Positions 34,780 through 45,708 of a stretch of 64,000 nt of DNA are shown here, piece by piece. Each line of letters begins with the position of its first letter. Positions within the stretch are counted from its first letter, which is position 1. This DNA is from Trifolium pratense (taxonomy: Eukaryota > Streptophyta > Magnoliopsida > Fabales > Fabaceae), in assembly GCF_020283565.1 (NCBI RefSeq), contig NC_060060.1, positions 31,248,001-31,312,000 on the forward strand, in the 5' to 3' direction. The notes under the pieces are model-generated. The model worked only from the letters and a program-made list of their open reading frames with translations, was not told the origin of the DNA and did no database searches. Position numbers and translations under genes: made by a program.

Positions 34780-36234
34780 CAGCTAAGATTGGGTTCACTA
34801 ACTTAGAAATGTTAATAGTGTTCTGTACTGTGTAGTTGTATAATGTGAATCATGGCACCGTTGGTTATTGAATTCAGATGTTTCCCCCAATTTGTAAACT
34901 TTTTAATCACATTTGATGTACTTTCTCCGATGTTAAATATAAACAAAAGTTAAAATTTGTTTAGTTGAAACTTGGACAAAATACACATCGGTTTTATCGG
35001 TACGGAAAAGTTGGGACTTTGAAATCTCTTAATTTTTGTTTTTTTCTGAAACGAGTTATGAAAAAACCGGCAGGACTGGAAACCAAAAAACCAAACAATA
35101 TACCCAAAAGAGTAGACTACATCCTAATAATATAATCCATTATATCAACACACCATTTATAAAAATGAACACCGATCTCCATTTGTCATACCTAAAAACT
35201 ATTTTTAGAACAACACTTGGTTTGTTCCACCACTTTTTCTTCGTCACTGAAAATGTACACTTAGTTACCATTAGATTCATCCAACACATACCAAATTACC
35301 AACTAGCCACGTCTTTTGTTTTACTGTAAAAAGTGTTCATAAACATAACTAGATAGTGTCTTTGTTCTTCCACCTTCTTCAACTTCCATCGATGGAAGCT
35401 ACCTGCCCTCTTGCCATTTTGCAGTTTAATTGTAAAGCTTATGCTTTACAGTACATTGATGTTTTTTAAGAGGCCTTTAAATTTTCAATTTTGCTATGAA
35501 TTCTGATCAAGTATATTTTCTTTTGGTTCATTGCATTCACCCTCCATTCCATTGCCACACTAACTATATCTTCAATCAAATCCATAATACCTGAAAAATG
35601 TGAATACACCCCTTTTGTGTTTGGTTTATTTTAATTAAAATTAATATTACTAATATTAATTTTTGTTAACATAACAAGAAAATTTGTTTAGCTGAGAGAG
35701 ATGAGAAGAAGAAAGTGGTAGTGGTGGTGGTTTGTGTGTGTGAAGTATAGGGTTTATGAGTTTTGGGCTTGATTTTATAGTGTTTAGGGTTTAGAGAGAG
35801 AGATTTTCCTAACTAGAAAATAAAAGGTTAAGGGTTTGTAGTTTTGGGTTTGAAGTTTGGAAATTGGGGTTACATGTTTAGGGTTTGGTCTACATGGTCT
35901 AAAAGTAGCTATTTACATCTTGGTTCTTCTTGATATTAGTTTTAGTGTTTGAAAAAATAACACATTTTTATGATGCTATCTGCATTATACTAACTTCAAA
36001 AGCAAAAATTCCATAACTGTAATCAGATTTTCTACCCAAAATAGTCCTAGTTTATGCATGGAACACATCAATATTCCAAGTTGAAACGACATAATCACAC
36101 ATCTTTACATGTATGTGTAGCATTAATCTGTTATATTTGACAATTTCTATAAAATTTCTCAACTGATAATACGAACTTGGTCTCGTGTATATCTTTACAT
36201 GTATGTAGCATTAATCTGTTATATTCTCATGACT
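34780..36234. other. PSD 3' UTR and intergenic DNA
   Basis: Probable PSD 3' UTR extends to about 34950. The rest is AT-rich. Around 35740-35900 the + strand has several TTTAGGGTTT/GGGTTT phrases, which are telomere-like but too irregular for a telomeric array. The phrase CATGTATGTGTAGCATTAATCTGTTATAT occurs twice near 36107 and 36197. No gene was seen. Confidence 0.45.
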
Positions 36235-37503
36235 TTATAAATTTGCTTTCCATTTACTAGAAGCAAACAAGTCCATGTTACCAATGTCATCATCAACAGC
36301 TCCTGCCACCGCCGCACCACAAAGTACAGCATTCAAAGGATTCATACCTTTATAAATTTCCTTTCCATTGCATATTTTAGTAACAAGATTCTTCACCTTT
36401 GGTATATTACAACATCCACCAACAATTATCACATCATTTATATTCTCAACTTATATCTTGGCATCTTTCAAGCATTGGATGATTAACTTTTCACACTTCT
36501 CAAACACCTCTTTGTTAACTTCCTCAAACTCCTTCCGCGTTACAACCTTGCATATCTTCAAACCATATCCCAAATCTAAATCAACCTCAACACTTGTCTC
36601 TGACGAAAGCTTAGTAATCACGTCATGGATTCTACTTCGAAGAAAAGCCATTGATATAATTTCTGAGTTCCAGTATACTTGTCTCTTGCATATCTCTTCA
36701 AAATCAGGTAAAAGATGACACAACATATTTCCAAGCAAATCTTCTCCACCAATAGAACTTCCTGTCCATGCTTTTATTCGGAATTTTCCTTTATCTGCTT
36801 CAACAATAGAAACATCACAATAACCGGCATCCATATTGAAAATAAGAGCAATTTTCATGCTTTCGTTGTCAGAAGCAGAAGAAGTCAGTTGATGAACCAC
36901 ATACCACAAAGCCACTGCTGTTGGTTTAGGCATCAGTCTGATAACTTTAAGACCGGCCATCCCACAAGCGCAATGTATCCAGTTTAGGTGCAATTGACTG
37001 AATGAAATTGGAACGGTAAACACTACATTTCTTATAGGTCTGTTCAGATGAGTTTCAACCATTGATCCTAATTCTATCATAAATTTTCCAAGTAGTTCTT
37101 CTACAGTAGCGGATTTCCACAGTTTGTTCACAAATGCAGCAACAAAAGGGCGAACCTTAATATCCACGGTATGCAACAGAAATGGGAAATTTGCATTTTC
37201 ACCGAAAATTATGCTACAAAAGTCTTTCATGTATAAAATTTTAATCTCATTTTCTAGGGAGAGTGAGACTTCAGTACTACTAGCTCCAATAGAAGAGTCA
37301 CGATCTTTGGAAGTTTTGAAAGATCTCTTCATCATCTCATTTATTTTCTTTTTCCAAAGCTCCACTTTGGAATCATTCCACACAGAAATACAACATGGCC
37401 ACGTGCCAATGTCAATTCCGATTTTTATTTCAGGAGGCAGCGACGAGCTTTCCTCCTAGGTGTTTTCACTACAAGATGCCGCAGTAGATGTTGGTTCTGT
37501 CAT
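36235..37503 (-). pseudogene. HSP70T-2-like (truncated Hsp70 family) pseudogene, copy A
   Basis: Reading from ATG 37503 gives MTEPTSTAASCSENT, then TAG at 37458-37456. The same frame continues EESSSLPPEIKIGIDIGT (phosphate-1 loop) and runs for about 330 codons with strong likeness to the short plant Hsp70 relative HSP70T-2 (Arabidopsis At2g32120). Recognisable parts are RPFVAAFVNKLW, RNVVFTVPISFSQ, IFNMDAGYCDVSIVEA, GSSIGGEDLL and EFEEVNKEVFEKCE. A second in-frame TAA lies at 36453-36451. The frame then continues VENINDVIIVGGCCNIPKV and ends early at 36235, lacking the C-terminal third. Two nonsense codons and a lost C terminus make it a pseudogene. CTTTTAAATGCAG just before the ATG looks like an acceptor of a leader intron. 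Confidence 0.88.
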
Positions 37504-38260
37504 CCTGCATTTAAAAGACAAGAAAGTTGAGAATTTTCTACCAAAACAACATCATGTAGAACATATAGTCTTACATATATCGTCCTAAAATCACACAATC
37601 ATTGCATAATATATAAGAACATATATAGCTTCACTAATTATCATGTTACAAAATGATTAACTTAAATTCTAACAGAAACAAATTAACAATGCACGCAAAA
37701 CATTTAGGTAGAATGCATGAGTTGAGAGAATTAAAATTTCTCAGTGTGACTAAATGCTAAATTAATCCATAAGTCGATAGTTAAAATTAGATTCTAGTGT
37801 TGATAGCAGATAATTAAATAAAAGCTTTCTTATTATCATTACTTTGTTGATATCATTACTTCAGAGCTTTCCTCTTCGGTGTTTTCGCTACAAGATGCCG
37901 CAGTAGATGCAGGTTTGTCAAATAGCGAATTTGGTTAGAAGGAGATTCTAGAAACAAAATGTATGTAATGGAAGAGAATAGTAAGGTAAAGAAAAGGGTG
38001 TAACCTGAAGAATATGAAGAGAAATCATCATCTCAGTCAAAAGGGTTATTACCCCAGAAACCACCACCACCATTGTTGTTGCCGGTGAAGAGGGGAAGGG
38101 CGTAAAGGCGAAAAGGGTGAGAAGGGGTTAGTTGAATGGAGGGAAAAGGGTGAAAAGTGGCGGCGGGGAAATGAGGGGATGGTGGACGGTGGAGGAGTTG
38201 AAGAGGAGTTAAAAGGGCTGAGGAGATGCAAGTGCAGGCCATGTTATGGAGTGTAGCAGC
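37504..38260 (-). pseudogene. Duplicated HSP70T-2 N-terminal fragment and a broken plastid-protein first exon
   Basis: At 37915-37862 (minus) a second copy of the HSP70T-2 start reads PASTAASCSENTEEESS, without the stop found in copy A. Further upstream, ATG 38242 begins MACTCISSALLTPLQLLHRP, a Ser/Pro-rich, acid-poor sequence like a chloroplast transit peptide, then GGGGFWGNNPFD and TGA at 38035-38033. The same frame goes on DDDFSSYSS to a good donor (TTCAG|GTTACA, about 38006). It therefore resembles a first exon in which a Trp codon became TGA. No downstream exons were recognised, and the family is not identified. Confidence 0.45.
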
Positions 38261-39230
38261 AATGAAATTCTGTGAAATTAAACAGAGAAAAAAAAAATGT
38301 AATCAGGTGAGAATGCATGAATTTAGGTACAAAAGGAAATGATTAATTCAATAAGAAAAATCAACAAACAAGTTTGCATCAATTTATATTTTTTCATGTT
38401 ACAAAAAATTAAAACTTATATGCAATGAATAATCTAACAGAAACAAACAAACATATAGATAGAATGCATGATAAGAACAGAAATTCTCAAGGACCAATCA
38501 ATAACCTTTGACTTCCGAGCATTAAAATTTCTCAGTGTGACTAAATGCTAAATTAATCTACATGTTTTCTTGGAAAAATCAATGCATAAGTCAATAGTTA
38601 AAAATAGATTCTATAGTGTTGATTGATAGCAGATGATTAAATAACAGCTTGCTTGCTACTCAATTATCATTACTTTGTTTGAAAAATTCATTTATGTAAA
38701 TTAACACTAATTTAAGCATTCCTATATAGTTCTAAAATCACACAATCATTTGATAATAAGAAGTTCTTGAATATTTTCATACTCGAGATTGTATTTCTTG
38801 CATGCCAAGATTTGAAAACCAGAAGAGAAAAACAAGAATATACTAAACAAGGAAGAAGATTGATATACCTGATCAGTAGCACAATGTGGATTGAATGTTT
38901 CTGTGATGAGTATAACACTATAGAACTCTAGAAGGAACGTTTTAACTGTTAGTGAAATAAAAGGGAAATGGAAGAGAATAGCAAAAGACTAATTGTGACT
39001 ACAAAATATAATTGTCAATGCAAATTACTCCTTCTAGTCTCAATATATATAAGTCATAATCTATCATTGCAGAGAGTAATGAACAAGATATAGATAATAA
39101 CTTGCAGAACAAGTTAGTTACATAGTCTGTTAGTTAGTTAGAGTAGAGCTAATCTAGTGTGCAGCTATCCACTATAGTTACTGTGTGCATACAATTGTGT
39201 ATAAATATGTGTGTAATTAGTCTATCAATC
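38261..39230. other. Duplicated upstream region and LTR-like leader
   Basis: About 38925-39080 matches 45025-45200 (shared CTCCTTCTAGTCTCAATATATATAAGTC..AATCTATCATTG). This is the 5' flank of the HSP70T-2 copies. From about 39110 to 39240 the GTTAGTTAGTTAGAG...TATAAATATGTGTG...ATCAATGAATAC sequence looks like the end of a copia-type LTR. Confidence 0.5.
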
Positions 39231-39273
39231 AATGAATACAACTTTCATCCTTCTACTTTGTTTCCTCATGATA

Positions 39274-40385
39274 AAGTTTCTGATTTTGGTCTTTGCTAGG
39301 TTGTTGATAAAGGCAGGACAATCTAACATCATGTCAGCTGTGATTGGATCTAGGGGTGTGCAAAAAATCCAAGTAACCTTAACCAAATCACTAACCAAAC
39401 CATATCCAAAATTAATAACCAAATCCATTTTAAAAAAAAATCACACCAATCCAATACAAAAAAATCAATTCTAAACCATATCCAATTTTTTATAATTGGT
39501 TTAAAATTGATTTTTAAATTGAGGCCCAATAAGGAAAAAGCCCAATAGTTTCTTTTTTAAAAAAAAACAAATTTTCCAAATTCAATTAATTATATAATTT
39601 AATAAATAAATAATTAATAAGGTGGTGGAGGAATTGGTCAACGCGGCGGTCAACGCCGGACCACCGGCGGCCGGTACGGCGGAGCTCCGGTGACGGACGG
39701 CTGTGGACGGTGATTTTCCGGTGACCGGTGCGGTGGTTGGTGGTAGCGCTCCGGCGGCCGGCCACCATCAACCACCCTTTAATATTTAATTATTTTTTAT
39801 TTAACAAAATTTATTTATTTTAAAAATAATTATAAAAAACAGATTTTTGATGGTTTTATTTTTTAAAAAAATCTATATTTTAATTATTTTGGGCTTAAAA
39901 AAATCTGTTTTGTTGGGCTTAGTTTGAAATATGTTTGGGCTTAGAAAAAAAACTTTTATGAATTGATTATAAACCAATAATTCATAAAATTAAAGAAAAA
40001 TTATGTTTTTTTTTATAAACAATAATTATTAAATATGTTCTTTTAATCAATTAAACAAAAAAAAAATTGGCTTAATTATTGTAAAAAAAAAAAAGTTTAA
40101 ATATATAGGAATTAAAAGTTATAATAATGCATTTTTAAAAAAAATAAAAAATAAAATAAAATTTAAGATGAATCGGTTATAAATAAGTAACCTATTTTTT
40201 ATTATAAACCGGTTATAAATTGGTTTCGAACCGATTATAAACCATATCCAAATTAGTTTTGCAAAATAACCAATTTTTCATTAAAATGGTTTTGGTTCTA
40301 AACCAAAACCATAAATATGATTTGGTGTGGTGTGGTTTTTAAACCATGCACACCCCTAATTGGATCATTTGGTTATATGGCTCCA
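39274..40385 (+). pseudogene. Receptor-like kinase activation-loop relic, split by a hAT element
   Basis: Left of the hAT element, AAAGTTTCTGATTTTGGTCTT reads KVSDFGL. With one extra T near 39292 the frame then shifts to ARLLIKAGQSNIMSAVIGS. Skipping the element and one TSD copy, the frame continues SFGYMAP to CCAG|GTAAAA at about 40385, a plausible donor. DFGLAR followed by a GSFGYMAP(E) motif is the activation segment of plant receptor-like kinases. Nothing else of the kinase was found nearby, so this is an exon relic. Confidence 0.6.
39343..40366. mobile_element. Non-autonomous hAT element with 8-bp TSD
   Basis: The element occupies 39351-40358 (1,008 bp). Termini TAGGGGTGTGCA and TGCACACCCCTA are perfect 12-bp inverted repeats, flanked by the 8-bp direct repeat ATTGGATC (39343-39350 and 40359-40366), as expected for hAT transposition. 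Subterminal regions are rich in AACCAAA/TTTGGTT and GGTTATAAA/TTTATAACC motifs. The centre (about 39620-39780) is an unusually GC-rich block of CGGCGG/CCGGTG words. There is no transposase frame, so it depends on an autonomous hAT. Confidence 0.9.
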
Positions 40386-40431
40386 GGTAAAATGAACAAT
40401 ATGCCAATTCTTTTGTTTTTCTTACCAACTA

Positions 40432-40672
40432 CTCCCTCCGTCCCAAATCTTTAGTCTTTTTAGATTTTTAATTTTGTCCCAAAACTTTAGTCCTTTTAAG
40501 AAACCAATGCACATTTAGTGATACTTTACCATTTGAACCCTTACAAAAGTTAAAGCATTAAATAAATATATTTTCTCTTTCTTAATAAAGTAAGGATAAA
40601 AATGATTTTACTTATCATTTCTTAATCTTCGTGCAAAACTCCAAAAAGACTAAAATTTTGGGACGGAGGGAG
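40432..40672. mobile_element. Stowaway (Tc1/mariner) MITE, 241 bp
   Basis: Ends CTCCCTCCGTCCCAAA and TTTGGGACGGAGGGAG, flanked by TA (40430-40431 and 40673-40674). This is the same TIR family as the 121-bp element at 16043, but twice as long. Confidence 0.92.
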
Positions 40673-41235
40673 TAGTATATTTCTTAGGATTTAATTCATA
40701 TGCACCGACAATGTAAAGATATTTTACACTAGGGGTAAAATAGTGTTTACCACCTGCAATGTTATCAAATTTTGGTTTATCACTGTAATATAATTCTTTT
40801 TCCGATTATCCAGATTTCGTTCTTTTAGTCCTCATTAAATATGCTGGATTAAGATTCCGCATAAATGATGATGTGGCATGTTTAGTGAGGGTGGTAAACC
40901 AAAATTTGCTAACATTACAGGGGCAAAAGGGCGGAATCTTAAGCCAACATATTCAATGAGGGGCTAAAAGGACAAAATCTTCAAATTACAACGGGGTGAT
41001 CGGAAAAGAAATATTACAAGGGGATAAACCAAAATTTGGGGAATATGATGTTGCTCCTTTTCTTAAAAAAACTGAATACATGAAAGAAATAGAGATTTCA
41101 AAAATAAAGAAACTCGTTCCCGCGTCTTTCTGTTTCCATTTCCTTTGCTCAGAAACAGAACAGTAACAGAACAGAGCATTCATTCATTCATTCAAGAACT
41201 CAAAGAACTCTCTCTATCTATCTATCTATCTAGTT

Positions 41236-42387
41236 ATGGCGGCTCCAACAAATGAGAAGAAGGTTAGTTATATACACGATGATATTGCTTTCTCCATTCT
41301 CTCCAAACTTCCTGTTAAATCTCTCAAGAGGTTTTCTTCCGTTTGCAAATCATGGATTAATCTATTTGAAAACCCTATTTTCATCAACATGTTCCGCAAC
41401 AATCTCTTATTCACTCTATACGCTGATGACGACGATGTTTATCTCATTCTAGACCAGCTTTTTGAACTTTATGATTGGAAATTTTATTTGCTTTATGGTG
41501 AAGACAAGTTTCAGAATAAACAAAAATTGGATTTGCCAGATTACGTTGATTTTATTCGTGAAGCGTATGATGTTGAAGCTATTAGTATTTTAGGTTCGGG
41601 TATTAATGGCATTCTTTGTATCTACGACCATGATACTCATACAGAAGTTGTATTATGGAACCCTGCAACTAGAGGATATATGAAAGTTCCATATAGTGTT
41701 CCTGATTTTCAAGATGAGGATTCCACTGATATTTCACTTCATGGATTTGGCTATGACCATGTTAGAGATGACTATAAAATCATTGAACATGTGGGTTATA
41801 ACGCAAGTTGCCGCACTCCTTCACATGTTGTGTTCGACCCATTCTGGGAGATATATAGTCTAGAAAGTAATTCCTGGAGGAAAATCAATTATGATATGCC
41901 AATTCGTGCCCGGGCGACTAGTGATGTTTACTTGAATGGGGTGTGTCATTGGTGGGGGGAAACAAATAATGAAACATGTTTGGTATCATTTAACTTGTGC
42001 AATGAGGTGTGCCTTACTACACCTTCACCCTTACCAGATGTGCCGCCTGATGGTTTTGGTGTTCATCTCACTGTTTTAAATGGCTCTCTTGCTTTGATAT
42101 CTAATCGGAAAAATACTGCATCTTACCAAATATCAATTTTGGGTGAATTTGGTGTCAAAGAATCCTGGATTAGACTCTTTGATGTTCAACTCGCGTCTTG
42201 CATTGAGCAACCAATCGGAGCAGGGATGAAGGGCAATATATTCTTTAGAAAAAAAGATGATCAACTTGCTTGTTTTGATTTAACTACTGGGTTGATCGAG
42301 GACATTGGTCTTCAAGGAACAGATTATGCGTGTCAGGTGGTACATTACAGGATAACCCTTCCTTCGATTGGAGAAATAAATGTTTAA
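41236..42387 (+). CDS. F-box/F-box-associated domain protein
   Basis: An intact single-exon gene of 383 residues. The F-box spans about residues 12-52 (IHDDIAFSILSKLPVKSLKR ... FSSVCKSW) and would bind SKP1 in an SCF E3 ligase. The rest is an F-box-associated type 1 region with GILCIYDHDTHTEVVLWNPA, HGFGYDHVRDDYKIIEHV, SNSWRKI and GVCHWWG motifs, expected to recognise an unknown substrate. The ATG at 41236 follows a (TCTA)n leader microsatellite (about 41212-41232). The subfamily is large and fast-evolving in legumes, so the function is not predictable. It is a different lineage branch from the broken F-box at 5751-6866, though of the same architecture. Confidence 0.93.
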   Translation: MAAPTNEKKVSYIHDDIAFSILSKLPVKSLKRFSSVCKSWINLFENPIFINMFRNNLLFTLYADDDDVYLILDQLFELYDWKFYLLYGEDKFQNKQKLDLPDYVDFIREAYDVEAISILGSGINGILCIYDHDTHTEVVLWNPATRGYMKVPYSVPDFQDEDSTDISLHGFGYDHVRDDYKIIEHVGYNASCRTPSHVVFDPFWEIYSLESNSWRKINYDMPIRARATSDVYLNGVCHWWGETNNETCLVSFNLCNEVCLTTPSPLPDVPPDGFGVHLTVLNGSLALISNRKNTASYQISILGEFGVKESWIRLFDVQLASCIEQPIGAGMKGNIFFRKKDDQLACFDLTTGLIEDIGLQGTDYACQVVHYRITLPSIGEINV

Positions 42388-43356
42388 TTTATTTTTCAGC
42401 CTATGCATACGTGATGTTTTCATACTTGAGTTTTATGAGTCTTGTTCTTATATGCATATCAGCTTGTCAATTTTCGACATTATATGTATACGTATTATCA
42501 TGTATACGAGTTGTTAGATACAAGTTTTCACACATAAAGGAATATAATTTCACTGTTAGGTATATGTTGTTAGCTTGTTATCTATCATTGATTGGAAATC
42601 GATACAAAAATATACATGGACTTGCAGTGTATGTTTTGTAGCTGCTGTTTGTCTTGATAACTATATGGTGATTCACTGTTAGGTATATCATATGTTGTTA
42701 GCTTGTTAAAGTAATGATGCTGTCATGGATCTTCCTTTGATTTTGTTAGGAATAGGCATATGGAAAAGTTGTGATTAATCTCTTGGGAATAATATATTTT
42801 CATTTCTGTGTTTGAATAACTTTGTCTGTGTGCACCTGTATTTTCATTTCAAGTTTTGTCGTATTCAATCTTATAGAAGTTGGCCTGTTGTTAAGTTAGC
42901 AATTGGTTCACTATGCTAATAAATTTAGAAACCATTCGAAAATGTGGAACATTGTTTTAGATCATGGATCTGTGAAGAAGCTTAGAGGCTCAGAGCCAAG
43001 GATGAATAAAGGTTAGACGCGCCTAGTATAGTAAAAAGGAAAGTCCCAAGCGCGAATAGAGCCTGTGTTTCTAGACATGGGATTTGGATTTTCTGAAGTT
43101 GCGATTCTAGCTCTTGTAGATCTCAATTGGATTATTAGTTACATTTTAAATTAGGTTTTTATCAAATGGTCCATTGATTGATTACAAAAACTGAGGATAT
43201 GGTGACTAAGAATAATCCAAACCATACATGCTTTGTGAAGACGATTTGGAAAGAATAGAGGGTATAGTATATTCGGACAAGTTGATCTACTTTCATTTGC
43301 TTCCTTCCAATGGAAAGAAAGGAATTGGGATGGCTCTGCATCCAGTTCATTATATT
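42388..43356. other. 3' flank of F-box gene and intergenic DNA
   Basis: Probable 3' UTR extends for the first few hundred bases. The phrase TTCACTGTTAGGTATAT..TGTTAGCTTGTTA is duplicated at about 42550 and 42673. No other feature was recognised. Confidence 0.45.
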
Positions 43357-44084
43357 TCATTTATTAGGAGCTTTTTTATTCAGCAGACTCTCAATTTTGA
43401 GTACAGTGGTTAGCATCAGAAAAACAAAAACCAGCACAGACACAATACATATCAGCAGCATTAAACCAGAGGCCATGAGACTTTTCACCTCATGAGCATA
43501 TTCAGCACAAGCTAGACCGAGGAATGTTAAAGGGAATGAGTAGATCCACCATGTAACATTTAACCTTTTCATAGTTTTCTTGAACATCGCTGGCCTGCAA
43601 GCCTGCATTATACAACCCTTGATCATTACGATGAAAGTGATGATTAAAATAACCAACTAAATATATAATAGGTGAATTGAACCTACCTGAGAAATGAAAA
43701 GGAACAAAGAGAGAAAGAACAGCATCTTTGATGAGACAAGAAAAGCACCTGAGATGGATTTCCAAGCTAGACTTGCCATGCTTGGTACAGCAAAATACAA
43801 GAAATAAGCTGGCCTTAACACTATAGGAAACTGATTACTACTTGTTAGACGCTGATACAGCGTCACAAATAGAATCAAATAATGTACCATTCCTAATGAA
43901 AACATTGAAATTGCAAACTCGTTCCAACCGATTTCTGTCGCAATTTGAGCAGCCACCAAGTTTCCTATAACAGAAACCAGGTTAACTGGGTTTACTACAA
44001 CTGACAGAAACCTCTTTTCAGTTGTGAACCATTGTCCAAACAGTTTTACATCAAGCAGAAATATTACGATGGTATGGAGTGTGA
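43357..44084 (-). pseudogene. S-type anion channel (SLAC1/SLAH) 3' exons
   Basis: Two in-frame exons on minus: 44084-43687 and 43602-43357, with donor CTCAG|GTAGG and acceptor ATGCAG|GC. The acceptor for the first is TTCTCAAG|TC. They encode FLLDVKLFGQWFTTEKRFLS, NLVAAQIATEIGWNE, FSLGMVHYLILFVTLYQRL, SMASLAWKSISGAF and, after the intron, ACRPAMFKKTMKRLNVTWW ... YSFPLTFLGLA. These match the second half of SLAC1-homologue plasma-membrane anion channels, with several hydrophobic helices, ending normally. The first exon, which holds the N-terminal helices of the channel, is absent; its place is taken by HSP70T-2 pseudogene sequence. The surviving exons have no internal stops. Confidence 0.85.
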
Positions 44085-44837
44085 CTTGAGAAGTAGAAGA
44101 GTCCATGTTATGAGCTCCTGCCACTGCTACACCATAAAGTACAGCATTCAAAGGATCCTATACCTTCATATATTTCCTTTCCATTGCATATTTCCGTAAC
44201 AAGATTCTTCACCCTTGGTATATTACAACATCCGCCTACAATCATGATATAATTTATATTCTCGGCTTCTATCTTTGCATCTTGCAAGCATTCGTAGATT
44301 AGCTTTGTATCTTCAAACCATCTATCGACTCTAAATCAACCTCAACACTCGTCTCAGTCAACTCTAAATCAACCTCAACACTTGTCTCAGTCGAAAGCTT
44401 GGTAATCACATCGTGGATTCTACTTCGAAGAAAAGCCATCGATATATATAATATCTGAGTTCCAGCGAACATGTCTCTTGAATATCTTTTCAGAATCGGG
44501 TAAGAGATGACACATCATATTTCCAAGCAAATCTTCTACACCGAAAATTATGTTAAAGAACTGATTCATGTTCTCATTCTCGAGCGAGACTTCAGTACTA
44601 CTGCTGCTGCTACTACTAGCTCCAATAGAAAAGTCATGATCTTTGGAAGTTTCGCAACATTTCTTCATCATCTCATTCATTTCGCTGTCTAAATCTCCAA
44701 TTGGGAACCATTCCAAACAGAAACACCACATGGTGTGGTGCCAATGTCAATTACAATTGCTATATCAGGAGGCAGCGACGAGCTTTCCTCCTCGTTGTTT
44801 CCAGTGCAAGATTCCACAGATGATGCAGGTTCTGTCA
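44085..44837 (-). pseudogene. HSP70T-2-like pseudogene, copy B, fused to SLAH exons
   Basis: ATG 44837 starts MTEPASSVESCTGNNEEESS, then DIAIVIDIGTTPCGVSVWNG, without the early stop of copy A but with a TAG shortly after QLEI. Further parts lie in another frame (NEMMKKCCETSKD, NIIFGVEDLLGNMMCHLLPD), where the middle of the ATPase domain has been deleted between NIIFG and EDLLGN. A 34-bp unit (ACTCTAAATCAACCTCAACA) is tandemly duplicated around 44328-44395. After a frameshift near 44158 the end reads NAVLYGVAVAGAHNMD and passes directly into the SLAH exon frame. It is a multiply damaged relic. Confidence 0.82.
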
Positions 44838-45330
44838 TCCTGCATTTAAAAGACAAGAAAGTCGAGAATTATCTACCAAAACAACTAATGTAGTTAGCAT
44901 AATGAGGAAAAACTATTCATAATAAGAAGTTCTTCCTTGTAGCACAAATGTGGATACTTGATGTGTATAACAGGTATGTCATCATCACCTTCAACCTCTT
45001 CCTTGTTTCATATTCTTCCTTGTATAACAGTAGAACTCTAGAAGGAACTAAAAGGGAAATGGAAGAGAATATCAAAATTCAAAAGAGTAGTTGAGTTGAG
45101 ACTACAAAATATGAATGTCAATGCAAATTACTCCTTCTAGTCTCAATATATATAAGTCACAATCTATCATTGAATAGAGTAATGAAGAAGATATAGATAA
45201 GCATAACCATAAAAAATATCAAATATTTGGTTTTTTTTTTTACAGTAATATTTGGTAGTTTTAACAATAAGAAAACATAACTACTTTCATTCTATCATCA
45301 TTACTTTGTTTGAAAAATTCAATTATGTAT
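44838..45330. other. Duplicated 5' flank of HSP70T-2 copy B
   Basis: Matches the flank of copy A in two parts (CATCCTGCATTTAAAAGACAAGAAAG at 44834 versus 37501, and the CTCCTTCTAGTCTC block). The roughly 1.4 kb that separates these parts at copy A is missing here. Confidence 0.6.
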
Positions 45331-45708
45331 ATTAATGTTAAGAAGTCCCACATCGGTTGCGATATGGCCTGACTAAGTGTTTATATACTAGAGGCAATCC
45401 TCACCTTACAAGCCGGTTTTGTAAGGATGAGTTAGGCCCAAAACTCAATTCTAAGATGGTATCAGAGCCTATCCACGATTCGCTGGGCCACTTTGTCGGG
45501 CCGCCTGCAATCAGGTTTCTGATCGGGCCCTCCACCATTCATATCCGCGCCTCAAGCCCATAGCGCTTGGCGCGAGCGGGGGTGTTAAGAAGTCCCACAT
45601 CGGTTGCGATATGGCCTGACTAAGTGTTTATATACTAGATGCAATCCTCACCTTACAAGCCGGTTTTGTAAGGATGAGTTAGGCCCAAAACTCAATTCTA
45701 AGAATTAA
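45331..45708 (+). mobile_element. Intact TRIM retroelement with TSD ATTAA
   Basis: The element at 45336-45703 (368 bp) has two 121-bp LTRs (45336-45456 and 45583-45703) differing at one base. A primer-binding site TGGTATCAGAGCC (45457-45469, initiator Met-tRNA) follows the first LTR, and a purine tract GAGCGGGGG lies just before the second. The 5-bp duplication ATTAA flanks it on both sides. It has no coding capacity. LTRs start TG but end AAGA rather than CA. It is the full-length reference for the two decayed TRIMs in the UGT85 intron. Confidence 0.95.

Noticed and set aside
35740..35900. Interstitial telomeric repeat
   Set aside because: TTTAGGG-like words are irregularly spaced and never form a run of exact heptamers.
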